From assembly GCA_022376925.1 (NCBI GenBank), contig JAIOJX010000006.1:62643394-62707393 (forward strand): DNA of 64,000 bases. The letters run 5' to 3'. Both the position numbers and the translations under genes were made by a program. This document shows, piece by piece, positions 1-11,335 of the stretch. The notes under the pieces were generated by a model. It did not search any database. It was not told where the DNA came from and saw only the letters and a program-made list of their open reading frames with translations. Within the stretch, counting starts at the first letter, position 1; each line of letters opens with the position of its first letter. Source of the stretch: Tragulus kanchil. Its lineage: Eukaryota > Chordata > Mammalia > Artiodactyla > Tragulidae.

Positions 1-618
1 CCAGCATTCCCACTCTTAGGCTTATACCCTGATGAAATCAAATCTGAAAGAAACACCTGTGCCCCAATGTTCATTGCAGCTCTCTATACAATAGCTAGAA
101 CATGGAAGCAACCTAGATGCCCATCGACAAATGAATGGATCCAAAAGCCCTGGTACCTATATACAACGGAATACTACGCAGCTATAAAAAGGAATGCAGA
201 AAAATCAGTCCTAATGAGGTGGTTGGATCTAGAACCTCGATAAAAAGGGAAGTCAGTCAGGAAGAGAAGGACAAGTTCAATATACTAACACATATAGATG
301 GAATCTAGTGGGATGGTGAGATGGCACATGCAGTGACAGAAAGACAGACATGGAGAGTGGACATATGGACATGTGGGGAAGGAACAGAGGGTGGGAGGCA
401 TAAAGGAAGTAGCATGAAGGCCTGTACTATCATAAGTGAAGAAAATAGCTCTAGTCATTGCTCTGTGAGAAAAGGGGATCCTTCAGGGGTGCTGTGTGAT
501 GGTTGGGAGGGGTGGGAAGGGGGAGATATACATATGACTAATCTGGGAACATGCATATCTGTAAACAACAAAACTCTGTAAAAATTAAAAGTAAAATAAA
601 AGTAAAAAAAAAAAAAAA
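1..618 (+). mobile_element. L1 3' end, first of two adjacent copies (ORF2 C-terminus, 3'UTR, poly-A)
   Basis: The frame near base 60 reads [18 protein letters not shown] and then a WIQKPWYLY stretch, which is the conserved C-terminal end of L1 ORF2. It stops at about base 243. A purine-rich 3'UTR follows, then a poly-A run at 604-618. Only the 3' end is present and the window edge cuts the left side. The ORF2 protein (endonuclease plus reverse transcriptase) cannot be made from this fragment. A second L1 3' end begins only about 10 bases after the poly-A. Confidence 0.85.
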
Positions 619-628
619 GAAGAAGAAG

Positions 629-1276
629 CACCATATGACCCAGCATTCCCACTCTTAGGCTTATACCCTGATGAAATCAAATCTGAAAGAAACACCTGTG
701 CCCCAATGTTCATTGCAGCTCTCTATACAATAGCTAGAACATGGAAGCAACCTAGATGCCCATCGACAAATGAATGGATCCAAAAGCCCTGGTACCTATA
801 TACAACGGAATACTACGCAGCTATAAAAAGGAATGCAGAAAAATCAGTCCTAATGAGGTGGTTGGATCTAGAACCTCGATAAAAAGGGAAGTCAGTCAGG
901 AAGAGAAGGACAAGTTCAATATACTAACACATATATATGGAATCTAGTAGGATGGTGATGATGACACATGCAGTGAAGTGATGGAGAGACAGACATGGAG
1001 AGTGGACATATGGACATTGTGGGGAAGGAACAGTGGGTGGGAGATGTAAAGGAAGTAGCATGAAGGCCTGTACTATCATATGTGAAGAAAATAGCTATCG
1101 TCATTGCTCTCTGAGAAAAGGGGATCCTTCAGGGGTGCTGTGTGACAGTCTGGAGGGGTAGGATGGGGGGGGATATACATATGACTAATCTGATAACATA
1201 CATATCTGTAAACAACAAAACTGTAAAAGTTAAAAGTAAAATAAAAGCTTAAAGAAATAAATAAATAAAAATAAAT
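629..1276 (+). mobile_element. L1 3' end, second adjacent copy
   Basis: It starts with codons for APYDPAFPLLG, slightly further upstream in ORF2 than the window-edge copy, and ends in an A-rich tail of (AAAT)-type repeats near 1227-1276. Bases 640-936 match bases 1-297 exactly, but the 3'UTRs then differ by several percent (for example ATATAGATGG against ATATATATGG, and a different spacing of the GATGATG stretch). The part from 791 onward appears again at 1940-2391 through the duplication described for 791-3060. Confidence 0.85.
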
Positions 1277-1939
1277 TGTAGGGTCTGTGGCAACTCCACG
1301 TAATGTCAGAGTTTAATTGAATTATAGAACACAGGGTTAAACATTGCAGAATTATTGGAATGGAGCCCTCTTTTCAAAACAATAGACTCAACTGGGTGAA
1401 CTAATTACTTGTCAAACTACTGTTTATTCATGAAAATGCATTTTAAAATCCTCCTTTCCCTATGTCCACTGATTCCAAACTATACTTTTACTTTTGTCTA
1501 ATCTCAGGTCCTTGTATCGAAATATCAGATTAATTAACTCCCGCATAGTTTATAAATACCTTCCTCATCCTTCCCCTTCTAAGGTACGTGATTGCTTAGT
1601 CAAAGTGGTGTTCTTTCCCCTTGCATTGGAAAATCATTTGGCTGTGCTTAATCAATGGGTTATTTTGGCAGTGGTTTTAGAGAGTCAGCCGTCAACAAAT
1701 CCTACGAAGAAAGTATTATTACTATCCTCATTTAAAAGATATGAAAGCTGAGATGTATATTAATTAGAAAACTTGCCCAAAGCTATATGCCCACTACGTG
1801 ATGAAATCCTGCCTTGTGCTTGAGTTGATATGGTCCCAAATGCCAGTTGTTGTTTTTAAACCTTTAAGCTATACTTGCCACCCTCTCAATGCACCCCTAG
1901 CTCTCCGCCATAGGGTTCAATCTACATGTTTTCTATTCG
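1277..1939. other. Single-copy-like DNA, no gene seen
   Basis: AT-rich sequence after the L1 tail. The longest open frame, 85 codons at 1494-1751, has no recognisable domain and is conserved in copy 2 only because the DNA is duplicated. I see no promoter, splice pattern or known repeat here. Confidence 0.6.
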
Positions 1940-2391
1940 GGTACCTATATACAACGGAATACTAGATCAGGTAATGGGGGGATCTAGAACCTCGATAAAA
2001 AGGGAAGTCAGTCAGGAAGAGAAGGACAAGTTCAATATACTAACACATATATATGGAATCTAGTAGGATGGTGATGATGACACATGCAGTGAAGTGATGG
2101 AGAGACAGACATGGAGAGTGGACATATGGACATTGTGGGGAAGGAACAGTGGGTGGGAGATGTAAAGGAAGTAGCATGAAGGCCTGTACTATCATATGTG
2201 AAGAAAATAGCTATCGTCATTGCTCTCTGAGAAAAGGGGATCCTTCAGGGGTGCTGTGTGACAGTCTGGAGGGGTAGGATGGGGGGGGATATACATATGA
2301 CTAATCTGATAACATACATATCTGTAAACAACAAAACTGTAAAAGTTAAAAGTAAAATAAAAGCTTAAAGAAATAAATAAATAAAAATAAA
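1940..2391 (+). mobile_element. L1 3'UTR fragment (second copy of 791-1276)
   Basis: Repeats the end of the L1 described at 629-1276, including the homopolymer of G and the A-rich tail. Because it lies inside a duplicated block, it is not an independent insertion. Confidence 0.8.
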
Positions 2392-3174
2392 TTGTAGGGT
2401 CTGTGGCAACTCCACGTAATGTCAGAGTTTAATTGAATTATAGAACACAGGGTTAAACATTGCAGAATTATTGGAATGGAGCCCTCTTTTCAAAACAATA
2501 GACTCAACTGGGTGAACTAATTACTTGTCAAACTACTGTTTATTCATGAAAATGCATTTTAAAATCCTCCTTTCCCTATGTCCACTGATTCCAAACTATA
2601 CTTTTACTTTTGTCTAATCTCAGGTCCTTGTATCGAAATATCAGATTAATTAACTCCCGCATAGTTTATAAATACCTTCCTCATCCTTCCCCTTCTAAGG
2701 TACATGATTGCTTAGTCAAAGTGGTGTTCTTTCCCCTTGCATTGGAAAATCATTTGGCTGTGCTTAATCAATGGGTTATTTTGGCAGTGGTTTTAGAGAG
2801 TCAGCCGTCAACAAATCCTACGAAGAAAGTATTATTACTATCCTCATTTAAAAGATATGAAAGCTGAGATGTATATTAATTAGAAAACTTGCCCAAAGCT
2901 ATATGCCCACTACGTGATGAAATCCTGCCTTGTGCTTGAGTTGATATGGTCCCAAACGCCAGTTGTTGTTTTTTTTAAACCTTTAAGCTATACTTGCCAC
3001 CCCTCTCAATGCACCCCTAGCTCTCCGCCATAGGGGTTCAATCTACATGTTTTTCTATTCAATGACTTCTAACACTGAGAAAAATCTCACTATTTGGAGA
3101 TTAGAGTTAAAAAAGAGGATGGATAAGGGACAGGACTTCATAAAGATGGTATGGACAGTGATAACCTAGCTTTC

Positions 3175-3543
3175 TGTGGAGCTCTAAATGAAAGAGGGCC
3201 TTTGCAAGCATAAGGAAGGAAGAGACGAGGGTGTGATCTAAGTTGTTGCAAGCATAAGGAAGGAAGAGATGAGGGCTTGATCTACGCATGATTGCTTGAC
3301 CTTTAGCTTGATTGGTTTAACTATGGGAAATCCCTTAGGAAACCCCCTTCACTTGCCTATATAAGCTGTAAGTTTTCAGTAATAAAACGGAACTGCTTTG
3401 ACTGAACCCCTGTTGCGTCTGGTTGTCTCTCACTCGCCGGGGGGGCTGGGTTGGCAGACAGCAGGCTCACCCCTCTCCGATCTTCCTGTGGCCTGGCTAT
3501 GGGCAATCCCGCCACCATTTCTCCTCTGCGGCCTGGCCCCGCA
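3175..3543 (+). mobile_element. Solo LTR, class II (ERVK-like) endogenous retrovirus
   Basis: A 369-bp element that starts TG and ends CA. It is flanked by the 6-bp target duplication GCTTTC at 3169-3174 and 3544-3549. Six-base duplications are typical of class II/ERVK integrations. A TATA-like box (CTATATAAGC) lies near 3357 and AATAAA at 3381-3386, the order expected for U3-R. U3 carries a 44-bp-period direct repeat, with TGCAAGCATAAGG starting at 3203 and again at 3247. No gag, pol or env is attached, so this is the product of LTR-LTR recombination. Confidence 0.85.
3357..3386 (+). promoter_or_regulatory. LTR TATA box and polyadenylation signal
   Basis: CTATATAAGC is followed about 20 bases later by AATAAA inside the solo LTR. 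This compact order fits a retroviral core promoter and a short R region. Whether it is active cannot be seen. The same pair recurs near 4479-4508 in the duplicate. Confidence 0.55.
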
Positions 3544-4296
3544 GCTTTCTAGTATTGACCACCTGACAGTAGCTCACAAGACTTGCTGGAAATTCACTTT
3601 CAAAATAGATGAAAGCAAACATAAATTTTTATCTTTTCCTAATTCTAACTGCCAAATATAAAGCACTTTGTAAAATGGAAGTGTCAGAGCTATTTCTTTT
3701 CATTAGCTCATGTCTTTTTGTGTGTCCAGTTACCATGGATATTAATAAGTTTGATCGTTGCTATTCCAGGTAATATAAGCCATCTCCCAAAATAGTCAGT
3801 TGACCTTCCTCATCCTTCCCTTCTAAGGTACATGATTGCTTAGTCAAAGCGGTGTTCTTTCCCCTTGCATTGGACAATCATTTGGCTGTGCTTAATCAAT
3901 GGGTTATTTTGGCAGTGGTGTTAGAGAGTCAGTCAACAAATCCTACGAAGAAAGTATTATTACTATCCTCATTTAAAAGATATGAAAGCTGAGATGTATA
4001 TTAATTAGAAAACTTGCCCAAAGCTATATGCCCACTACGTGATGAAATCCTGCCTTGTGCTTGAGTTGATATGGTCCCAAACGCCAGTTGTTTTTTTTAA
4101 ACCTTTAAGCTATACTTGCCACCCCTCTCAATGCACCCCTAGCTCTCCGCCATAGGGGTTCAATCTACATGTTTTTCTATTCAATGACTTCTAACACTGA
4201 GAAAAATCTCACTATTTGGAGATTAGAGTTAAAAAAGAGGATGGATAAGGGACAGGACTTCATAAAGATGGTATGGACAGTGATAACCTAGCTTTC

Positions 4297-4666
4297 TGTG
4301 GAGCTCTAAATGAAAGAGGGCCTTTGCAAGCATAAGGAAGGAAGAGACGAGGGTGTGATCTAAGTTGTTGCAAGCATAAGGAAGGAAGAGATGAGGGCTT
4401 GATCTACGCATGATTGCTTGACCTTTAGCTTGATTGGTTTAACTATGGGAAATCCCTTAGGAAACCCCCTTCACTTGCCTATATAAGCTGTAAGTTTTCA
4501 GTAATAAAACGGAACTGCTTTGACTGAACCCCTGTTGCGTCTGGTTGTCTCTCACTCGCCGGGGGGGCTGGGTTGGCAGACAGCAGGCTCACCCCTCTCC
4601 GATCTTCCTGTGGCCTGGCTATGGGCAATCCCGCCACCATTTCTCCTCTGCGGCCGGGCCCCCGCA
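4297..4666 (+). mobile_element. Duplicate of the solo LTR
   Basis: Same LTR with the same GCTTTC flanks (4291-4296 and 4667-4672), so it was copied together with its surroundings rather than inserted again. It differs from the copy at 3175 mainly by one extra base in the GC-rich 3' end. Confidence 0.85.
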
Positions 4667-5127
4667 GCTTTCTAGTATTGACCACCTGACAGTAGCTCAC
4701 AAGACTTGCTGGAAATTCACTTTCAAAATAGATGAAAGCAAACATAAATTTTTATCTTTTCCTAATTCTAACTGCCAAATATAAAGCACTTTGTAAAATG
4801 GAAGTGTCAGAGCTATTTCTTTTCATTAGCTCATGTCTTTTTGTGTGTCCAGTTACCATGGATATTAATAAGTTTGATCGTTGCTATTCCAGGTAATATA
4901 AGCCATCTCCCTAATGACTTAAGCTAGTTCAAGTTGAATTTATATCACTTAAAAGCCAAAAGAATATTCAACTAATTCAGGAGATAACAGAAGTCTGGAA
5001 GGAAATTGATGGATGAAAAATTATCTTGTATAATTTTACAAAAAGAAAAAGAAACTACTCATTGTCATTTTACTTTTGAATGCCTCACTAGATAAAAATG
5101 ACCTCAAATTAACATGATCCAAAAGTA

Positions 5128-5470
5128 TTTTTTAATTTCTTTATTTTCAATTGAAAGATAATTGCTTTACAATATTGTTTTGGTTCCTGCCATACATCAA
5201 CATGAATTAGCCATAGGTATACACATATTCCCTCCCTCCCACTTCCAGACAGATGCTACTCAACTAGGTTGTCACAGAGCACTGGGTTTGAGTCCCTTGC
5301 ATCACACAACAAATCCCCACTATCTATTTTACTTGTGGTAATGTATAAGTTTTAATACTATTCTCTCAATTTTTCCCAAACTTTCCTTCCCCTACTGTGT
5401 CCACAATTCTGTTCTCTATGTCTGCATTTCTACAAATAGCTTCATCAGTATCATCTGTCTAGATTCCATC
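5128..5470 (-). mobile_element. Antisense L1 3'UTR fragment
   Basis: Begins with a T-rich run and continues with the reverse complement of the ruminant L1 3'UTR (AATTGAAAGATAATTGC, then the CCTCCCACTTCC and TTTCCTTCCCC tracts). It matches the neighbouring antisense L1 at 6310-6690 in plan but is clearly diverged from it, so it is a separate, 5'-truncated insertion. Confidence 0.65.
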
Positions 5471-6309
5471 AGAATTATTTAAAATTCAAAACAGTGAGGT
5501 GATAATGAGACATCACTTTATTTCTTTATCTAAAGATACGACTCTGGGTCCAGATAGAATACACATTAGGACCCTGAAAGTAATTGTAGACCTGCTTATT
5601 ATTGGCATGTCCAGAAGCATTGTTTGAGTGATCCTGGAGCAAGAAGAACCTTGGTCATACCCTGATCCTCACTTGGCTGCAGGAAAAGAGTTTACAGACA
5701 TTTCAGAAAAAAAAAAAAAATGGGCATGCTCTTCTGGTCAGAAATACTAAAAAAGGACAGTATCACAGCATGGATTTGAAACCATAAAATTGATTGAGTC
5801 TGTGTCCATTTTCCAATGTATCACAAAGGAAAAGAAGGGAGTTTGATGCTAAACTAGAAAACAATTTCTATATACAGATCACCTTGTTCCTTTTCTTACA
5901 TATTTTAATTATTCATCTAAGTAAAGTCACTAGAGACAACATATCAAGTTTGTAAATGACATATAGTTGATATCTGTCAGCATTTCATAGGACAGAATTA
6001 GAATTCAAATTGACAAGTCAGTATTAGGAATCTTAATCAACAAGATGACATTTAAAATCCATTGCCCACTGCCACTGTCCTGAATTATATACTCTCATCA
6101 TTTTTCATTTGGATGACTGCAACCCCTAATTGTTAATGAACAGATTTCAGATATGCTTGCTTGATATTGAACAAAACCAATCTACTGGCATAAGGTTATG
6201 GTGAAGGAAATTATAACATTTACTTGCAGGCTGCCAAGCAAGGAGAATGGATAGCTAATGCTAAAAAGACGAACTTCTCAATGGCTTTTGGAAAAAGATT
6301 TTTATGTTG
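5471..6309. other. No gene seen
   Basis: AT-rich DNA with an A-run near 5707-5720. No convincing open frame, RNA gene or recognisable young repeat. Confidence 0.6.
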
Positions 6310-6690
6310 TTTTTTTAATTTTTTTTAATTGGAGGATAACTGCTGTATAAAGTTGTGTAGGTTTCTGCTGTACAACAATATGAATCACCTATAAGTACAT
6401 ATATATCCCCCACCTCTCTTGACCTGTCCTCCAACTCCACCTCCAATCCCATGCCTCTAGGTCATCACAGAGCCCCGATCTGAGCTCTCTGTGCTATATA
6501 GCTACTTCCCATTAGCTATCTATTTTACACAAGGCAATGTATATATGTCAGTGAAACTCTCTCAATTTGTCCCACCCTCTCTTTTCCCTGCTGTGTCCAC
6601 AAGTCTATTCTCTACATCTTTGTCTCTATTCCTACCCTGCAAATAGATTCATCAGTACCATTTCTCTAAATTTCATATACTGGGTTAATA
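6310..6690 (-). mobile_element. Antisense L1 3'UTR fragment
   Basis: Starts with T-rich sequence and continues as reverse-complement L1 3'UTR (GGAGGATAACTGCTGTA, AGCCCCGATCTGAGC, pyrimidine-rich CCCACC/CTCTTTTCCC tract). It is 5'-truncated. Its right part is repeated at 7574-7793 as part of duplication 3. Confidence 0.7.
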
Positions 6691-6811
6691 GACAATATTT
6701 GTTTTTCTCTCAGAAAAGGTTTTTAAAAGCTATATTAAGTGTGAGGTTGAAGAACACTTGATCAGCTCATGGACATTTTTCTGATTGGTTGTTGGTGAAG
6801 TAATAGAGTGA

Positions 6812-7251
6812 TGCGGGGACCTTCTGCAGAAAGGGAAGGCAGTGGGATTGCCCCTGGCTGAACCGGGTGATCTTGGAGAGCGGCGAATCTTGGCTGCCCG
6901 TCCCCCAGCCCCCTGGATCATGCAGGAGACAATCAGACACGACAGGGGTTCCATCGAAGTAGTTCTGCTTTATTAATGAAGATGCACAGCTTTTATAGGC
7001 AAGTGAAGGGAGTTTTGCACGGGACTTCCTATAGATTACACCAATCAAGCTAAAGGCCAAGCAATCATTCATGAGCGCGGAAACCAAGGGAACCAATCAG
7101 AAATTTTGACCATCAATTAACAATTTAGATCACGCCCTGTCTCTTCCTGTAGGCGCCATCTTAGCTGTAAACATGTGCTTAAGCTTCTTTAAACAATGTG
7201 CTTAAGCTTCCTTATGCTTGCAATAGTCCTCTTTCAATTCAGAGCCCCACA
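6812..7251 (-). mobile_element. Second solo LTR of the same family, antisense
   Basis: A 440-bp element, TG...CA, flanked by GAGTGA (6806-6811) and GGGTGA (7252-7257), a 6-bp target duplication with one mismatch. On the minus strand it has a TATAAAAG box (reverse of CTTTTATAGG near 6990) and AATAAA (reverse of TTTATT near 6970). The framework is shared with the LTR at 3175: TTGCAAGCATAAGG, GCTTGATTGGT, CACTTGCCTATA, GGGCAATCCC. It is longer because of a different U3 and a longer GC-rich end. Confidence 0.82.
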
Positions 7252-7914
7252 GGGTGAAATTTGGGATATCTTATTCATCAGTCTTCTGACTCCAATCAGT
7301 CTCGGGTCTATGTGCTTGTGGTCAGCAGTTTCTGTCACATGGGGTCCTGGTTTCTGAAAAACAAGTCAAAGGTATGCATCAGATCATTAACTATATTTCT
7401 TAAGAAAGAACTGGGTGATTTATGACTCAGTTTTATAGATGAACTGTTGTTCAAGTTATTATTACCTTTCTTGTTTGACTACTTCCATCTGTTTCCACAT
7501 TTTCTAACTTTTTATTTATTAATGACTTGGGTCTACCTTTGAAACCCTTTGGTTTAAAAAAATTTTTCATAGCAGCCCCGATCTGAGCTCTCTGTGCTAT
7601 ATAGCTACTTCCCATTAGCTATCTATTTTACACAAGGCAATGTATATATGTCAGTGAAACTCTCTCAATTTGTCCCACCCTCTCTTTTCCCTGCTGTGTC
7701 CACAAGTCTATTCTCTACATCTTTGTCTCTATTCCTACCCTGCAAATAGATTCATCAGTACCATTTCTCTAAATTTCATATACTGGGTTAATAGACAATA
7801 TTTGTTTTTCTCTCAGAAAAGGTTTTTAAAAGCTATATTAAGTGTGAGGTTGAAGAACACTTGATCAGCTCATGGACATTTTTCTGATTGGTTGTTGGTG
7901 AAGTAATAGAGTGA

Positions 7915-8354
7915 TGCGGGGACCTTCTGCAGAAAGGGAAGGCAGTGGGATTGCCCCTGGCTGAACCGGGTGATCTTGGAGAGCGGCGAATCTTGGCTGC
8001 CCGTCCCCCAGCCCCCTGGATCATGCAGGAGACAATCAGACACGACAGGGGTTCCATCGAAGTAGTTCTGCTTTATTAATGAAGATGCACAGCTTTTATA
8101 GGCAAGTGAAGGGAGTTTTGCACGGGACTTCCTATAGATTACACCAATCAAGCTAAAGGCCAAGCAATCATTCATGAGCGCGGAAACCAAGGGAACCAAT
8201 CAGAAATTTTGACCATCAATTAACAATTTAGATCACGCCCTGTCTCTTCCTGTAGGCGCCATCTTAGCTGTAAACATGTGCTTAAGCTTCTTTAAACAAT
8301 GTGCTTAAGCTTCCTTATGCTTGCAATAGTCCTCTTTCAATTCAGAGCCCCACA
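7915..8354 (-). mobile_element. Duplicate of the antisense solo LTR
   Basis: Exact second copy at offset 1103, carrying the same flanks. It is part of duplication 3 and not an independent integration. Confidence 0.85.
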
Positions 8355-8648
8355 GGGTGAAATTTGGGATATCTTATTCATCAGTCTTCTGACTCCAATC
8401 AGTCTCGGGTCTATGTGCTTGTGGTCAGCAGTTTCTGTCACATGGGGTCCTGGTTTCTGAAAAACAAGTCAAAGGTATGCATCAGATCATTAACTATATT
8501 TCTTAAGAAAGAACTGGGTGATTTATGACTCAGTTTTATAGATGAACTGTTGTTCAAGTTATTATTACCTTTCTTGTTTGACTACTTCCATCTGTTTCCA
8601 CATTTTCTAACTTTTTATTTATTAATGACTTGGGTCTACCTTTGAAAC

Positions 8649-9324
8649 TCAGAGAAGGCCTAGAAGATTATAGCTTTTCCTATAAATAAGAAGCAGGGGG
8701 CATAGATAGTTTCTGTCCCCGAGAAGACCCTGAAAGTTAATTCTGTCTCATAATCTCACTCCATACTTGCCTATGGTCTGCAGCTTTATACCTTACTTGG
8801 CTGAAATTCCAGAAAATTCTTTATAAAATATAAATCTGATTATATTTTTCTCATACTTTCAAAGTCTCCACTGTAACTCATTCCTACAGGCTAAAACCTG
8901 AAGCTCATTTACACAAAGTAGTTTAGTCTAATCACTCTGGCTTTGTTCCAAATAACATCCTTTGAGTGTCTCCTTCTATGTAACCAACTCAGCAACTCCT
9001 CAAACAGAGCTGCACTTCTATCCCTACAAGTTTTTGCATACTTTGCTTCTGCAGCTTAGAGCATCATGCCTTTCTCCACCTGGGAAATCCATTCATCCTT
9101 CAGAATGAGACTGGCTGCCCCTGCCCGATGACGTTTCCTTACTCCCATAGCCTATTAATTGGCTATGGCTTCCACTCAGCACATTTTTTAGTCCGTATTT
9201 TAACATTTACCCATAGTAAGTCTGTTTTCTTGCCTGTGTCATGCGGTCTTCCAGGAAAGGGATTTGATGGCTTTCAGGAGTCTGATCACTTGGATTTGAT
9301 TTCTAATTCTTCCATTTCTTAACA
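8649..9324. other. No gene seen
   Basis: Single-copy-like DNA whose part from 8767 is repeated at 9846. A 64-codon frame at 9128-9322 has no recognisable features. Confidence 0.55.
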
Positions 9325-9440
9325 GCTTTATTTCAGTCAAGTTACCTAATCCTTCTTTTCCTCAATTTTATCATTTGAGAAGTGGGGACAATAATAGTGC
9401 CTAACACACAGGATTGTTGTATGGATTAAATAATCCAATA
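9325..9440 (+). mobile_element. MIR relic
   Basis: The string TCAGTCAAGTTACCTAATCC, then CCTCAATTTTATCATTTG and GGGGACAATAATAGTGCC, matches the conserved core and 3' half of mammalian MIR (the motif usually read as CAAGTCACTTAACCTC...CCTCAGTTTCCTCATCTG). Duplicate at 10404-10519. Confidence 0.75.
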
Positions 9441-9483
9441 TGTATCCAATTTTGCATTGCAGACATATTTTTATCATCTGAGC

Positions 9484-9655
9484 CACAAGGACAGGAAACC
9501 CAGATTTAACCCTGATTCAGGAAGATCCCCTGGAGGAGGAAATGGCTGCTTACTCCAGTATTCCTGCTTGGAGAATTCCATAGGCACAGGAGCCTGGCAG
9601 TCCATGGGGTTACAAAGAGACAGACACGACTGAGTGACTAACACACACTGACTTT
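9484..9655 (+). mobile_element. Bov-tA-type SINE, 5'-truncated
   Basis: Reads GGAAGATCCCCTGGAGGAGG, then TTGGAGAATTCCATAGG, GCCTGGCAGTCCATGGGG and GACACGACTGAGTGACTAAC, the diagnostic A-region of ruminant Bov-tA SINEs. The tRNA-like head is mostly missing. Duplicate at 10563-10734. Confidence 0.88.
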
Positions 9656-10403
9656 GATGGCATGCTTTCAAATCCTTTAGTCTCATTCTCTGACCAAGAG
9701 CTTATTTGAATCTTTATCTGTGTTTTGGTGGAGGCTGGAAAAGTACTAGTAACAATCAGCCCTCAAGGTACTGGTGAGAGAGCAGATGGGGGAGAGATTA
9801 TACTCTAAGACATAAACCTTAAAGAGCAAAGAGCTAATTGCCTTTTTGCCTATGGTCTGCAGCTTTATACCTTACTTGGCTGAAATTCCAGAAAATTCTT
9901 TATAAAATATAAATCTGATTATATTTTTCTCATACTTTCAAAGTCTCCACTGTAACTCATTCCTACAGGCTAAAACCTGAAGCTCATTTACACAAAGTAG
10001 TTTAGTCTAATCACTCTGGCTTTGTTCCAAATAACATCCTTTGAGTGTCTCCTTCTATGTAACCAACTCAGCAACTCCTCAAACAGAGCTGCACTTCTAT
10101 CCCTACAAGTTTTTGCATACTTTGCTTCTGCAGCTTAGAGCATCATGCCTTTCTCCACCTGGGAAATCCATTCATCCTTCAGAATGAGACTGGCTGCCCC
10201 TGCCCGATGACGTTTCCTTACTCCCATAGCCTATTAATTGGCTATGGCTTCCACTCAGCACATTTTTTAGTCCGTATTTTAACATTTACCCATAGTAAGT
10301 CTGTTTTCTTGCCTGTGTCATGCGGTCTTCCAGGAAAGGGATTTGATGGCTTTCAGGAGTCTGATCACTTGGATTTGATTTCTAATTCTTCCATTTCTTA
10401 ACA

Positions 10404-10519
10404 GCTTTATTTCAGTCAAGTTACCTAATCCTTCTTTTCCTCAATTTTATCATTTGAGAAGTGGGGACAATAATAGTGCCTAACACACAGGATTGTTGTA
10501 TGGATTAAATAATCCAATA
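10404..10519 (+). mobile_element. MIR relic, duplicate
   Basis: Copy of 9325-9440 within duplication 4. Confidence 0.72.
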
Positions 10520-10562
10520 TGTATCCAATTTTGCATTGCAGACATATTTTTATCATCTGAGC

Positions 10563-10734
10563 CACAAGGACAGGAAACCCAGATTTAACCCTGATTCAGG
10601 AAGATCCCCTGGAGGAGGAAATGGCTGCTTACTCCAGTATTCCTGCTTGGAGAATTCCATAGGCACAGGAGCCTGGCAGTCCATGGGGTTACAAAGAGAC
10701 AGACACGACTGAGTGACTAACACACACTGACTTT
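10563..10734 (+). mobile_element. Bov-tA-type SINE, duplicate
   Basis: Copy of 9484-9655 within duplication 4. The sequence is identical as far as I can see. Confidence 0.85.
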
Positions 10735-11139
10735 GATGGCATGCTTTCAAATCCTTTAGTCTCATTCTCTGACCAAGAGCTTATTTGAATCTTTATCTGT
10801 GTTTTGGTGGAGGCTGGAAAAGTACTAGTAACAATCAGCCCTCAAGGTACTGGTGAGAGAGCAGATGGGGGAGAGATTATACTCTAAGACATAAACCTTA
10901 AAGAGCAAAGAGTTTGATATGTAGCTTTGACATGAAGGAATGAATAAAATTAATCAACCATCTAATAAATGCACGTATGTAGGTAAAAACAAAATGAAAT
11001 AGATCTGAATATGAAAAAACCTAAAGATGCAAATGACTCAAGTTGCAGCAAAAATAACAATATAATATGCAAGCATCATTTCTAAAAAATGTGACACTTT
11101 GAGTGTAATGTGGAGTCAGTTATTATACTTTATAATAGA

Positions 11140-11335
11140 AATATAAGCTCATGTTTATTGAGCACTTATACATAGAAACATTCCAAATTCTCTGTATTTA
11201 TTATCCCATTTAATCTTCACAATAACTGTTTCAAATGAGCAAATAGCATCAAGAAGTTAAGTAAATTGTTCAAGGTCATTTAACTGGTTAGAGGCTGAGT
11301 TAGGAGTTAAAGCACACTGGGCTGTTTTTCACTAG
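11140..11335 (+). mobile_element. MIR SINE, nearly full length
   Basis: Classic MIR order: ATGTTTATTGAGCACTTA, then CCATTTAATCTTCACAATAA, AAGTTAAGTAAATTG, CAAGGTCATTTAACTGG and AGGCTGAGTTAGGAGTTAAA. An ancient tRNA-derived SINE shared by mammals. Duplicate at 12255-12453. Confidence 0.85.

Larger units (their letters stand above)
791..3060. repeat. Tandem duplication 1: 791-1938 repeated as 1940-3060
   Basis: The right half of an L1 3' end plus about 660 bases of single-copy DNA is repeated head to tail with an offset of 1116 in the body. The second copy opens with 24 bases matching 792-815. The next roughly 45 bases of copy 1 are then replaced by about 16 garbled bases (around 1964-1980), after which the match resumes. 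The other differences are a single substitution (ACGTG against ACATG near 2703) and homopolymer lengths. Confidence 0.93.
2675..4911. repeat. Tandem duplication 2: 2675-3788 repeated as 3804-4911
   Basis: Offset 1122-1129. The block holds single-copy DNA, a complete solo LTR with both target-site duplications, and downstream DNA. Fifteen filler bases (3789-3803) sit at the join. Since 2675-3060 is also the end of duplication 1, that stretch occurs three times (near 1559, 2675 and 3804). Differences are homopolymer lengths and a few indels, for example in the GC-rich end of the LTR. Confidence 0.93.
6471..8648. repeat. Tandem duplication 3: 6471-7545 repeated as 7574-8648
   Basis: Offset exactly 1103 over more than 1 kb with no difference that I could find. 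The block starts inside an L1 3'UTR, spans a whole solo LTR and ends in single-copy DNA. The filler at the join (7546-7573) is 28 bases, rich in A and T. Confidence 0.95.
8767..10912. repeat. Tandem duplication 4: 8767-9833 repeated as 9846-10912
   Basis: Constant offset of 1079 without visible indels. It includes a MIR relic and a Bov-tA SINE. Twelve filler bases (9834-9845) separate the copies. Confidence 0.95.

Noticed and set aside
3107..3289. 60-codon antisense frame over the solo LTR as a retroviral gene remnant
   Set aside because: It runs against the LTR's own direction and spans the U3 repeat. No similarity to gag, pol or env is visible.
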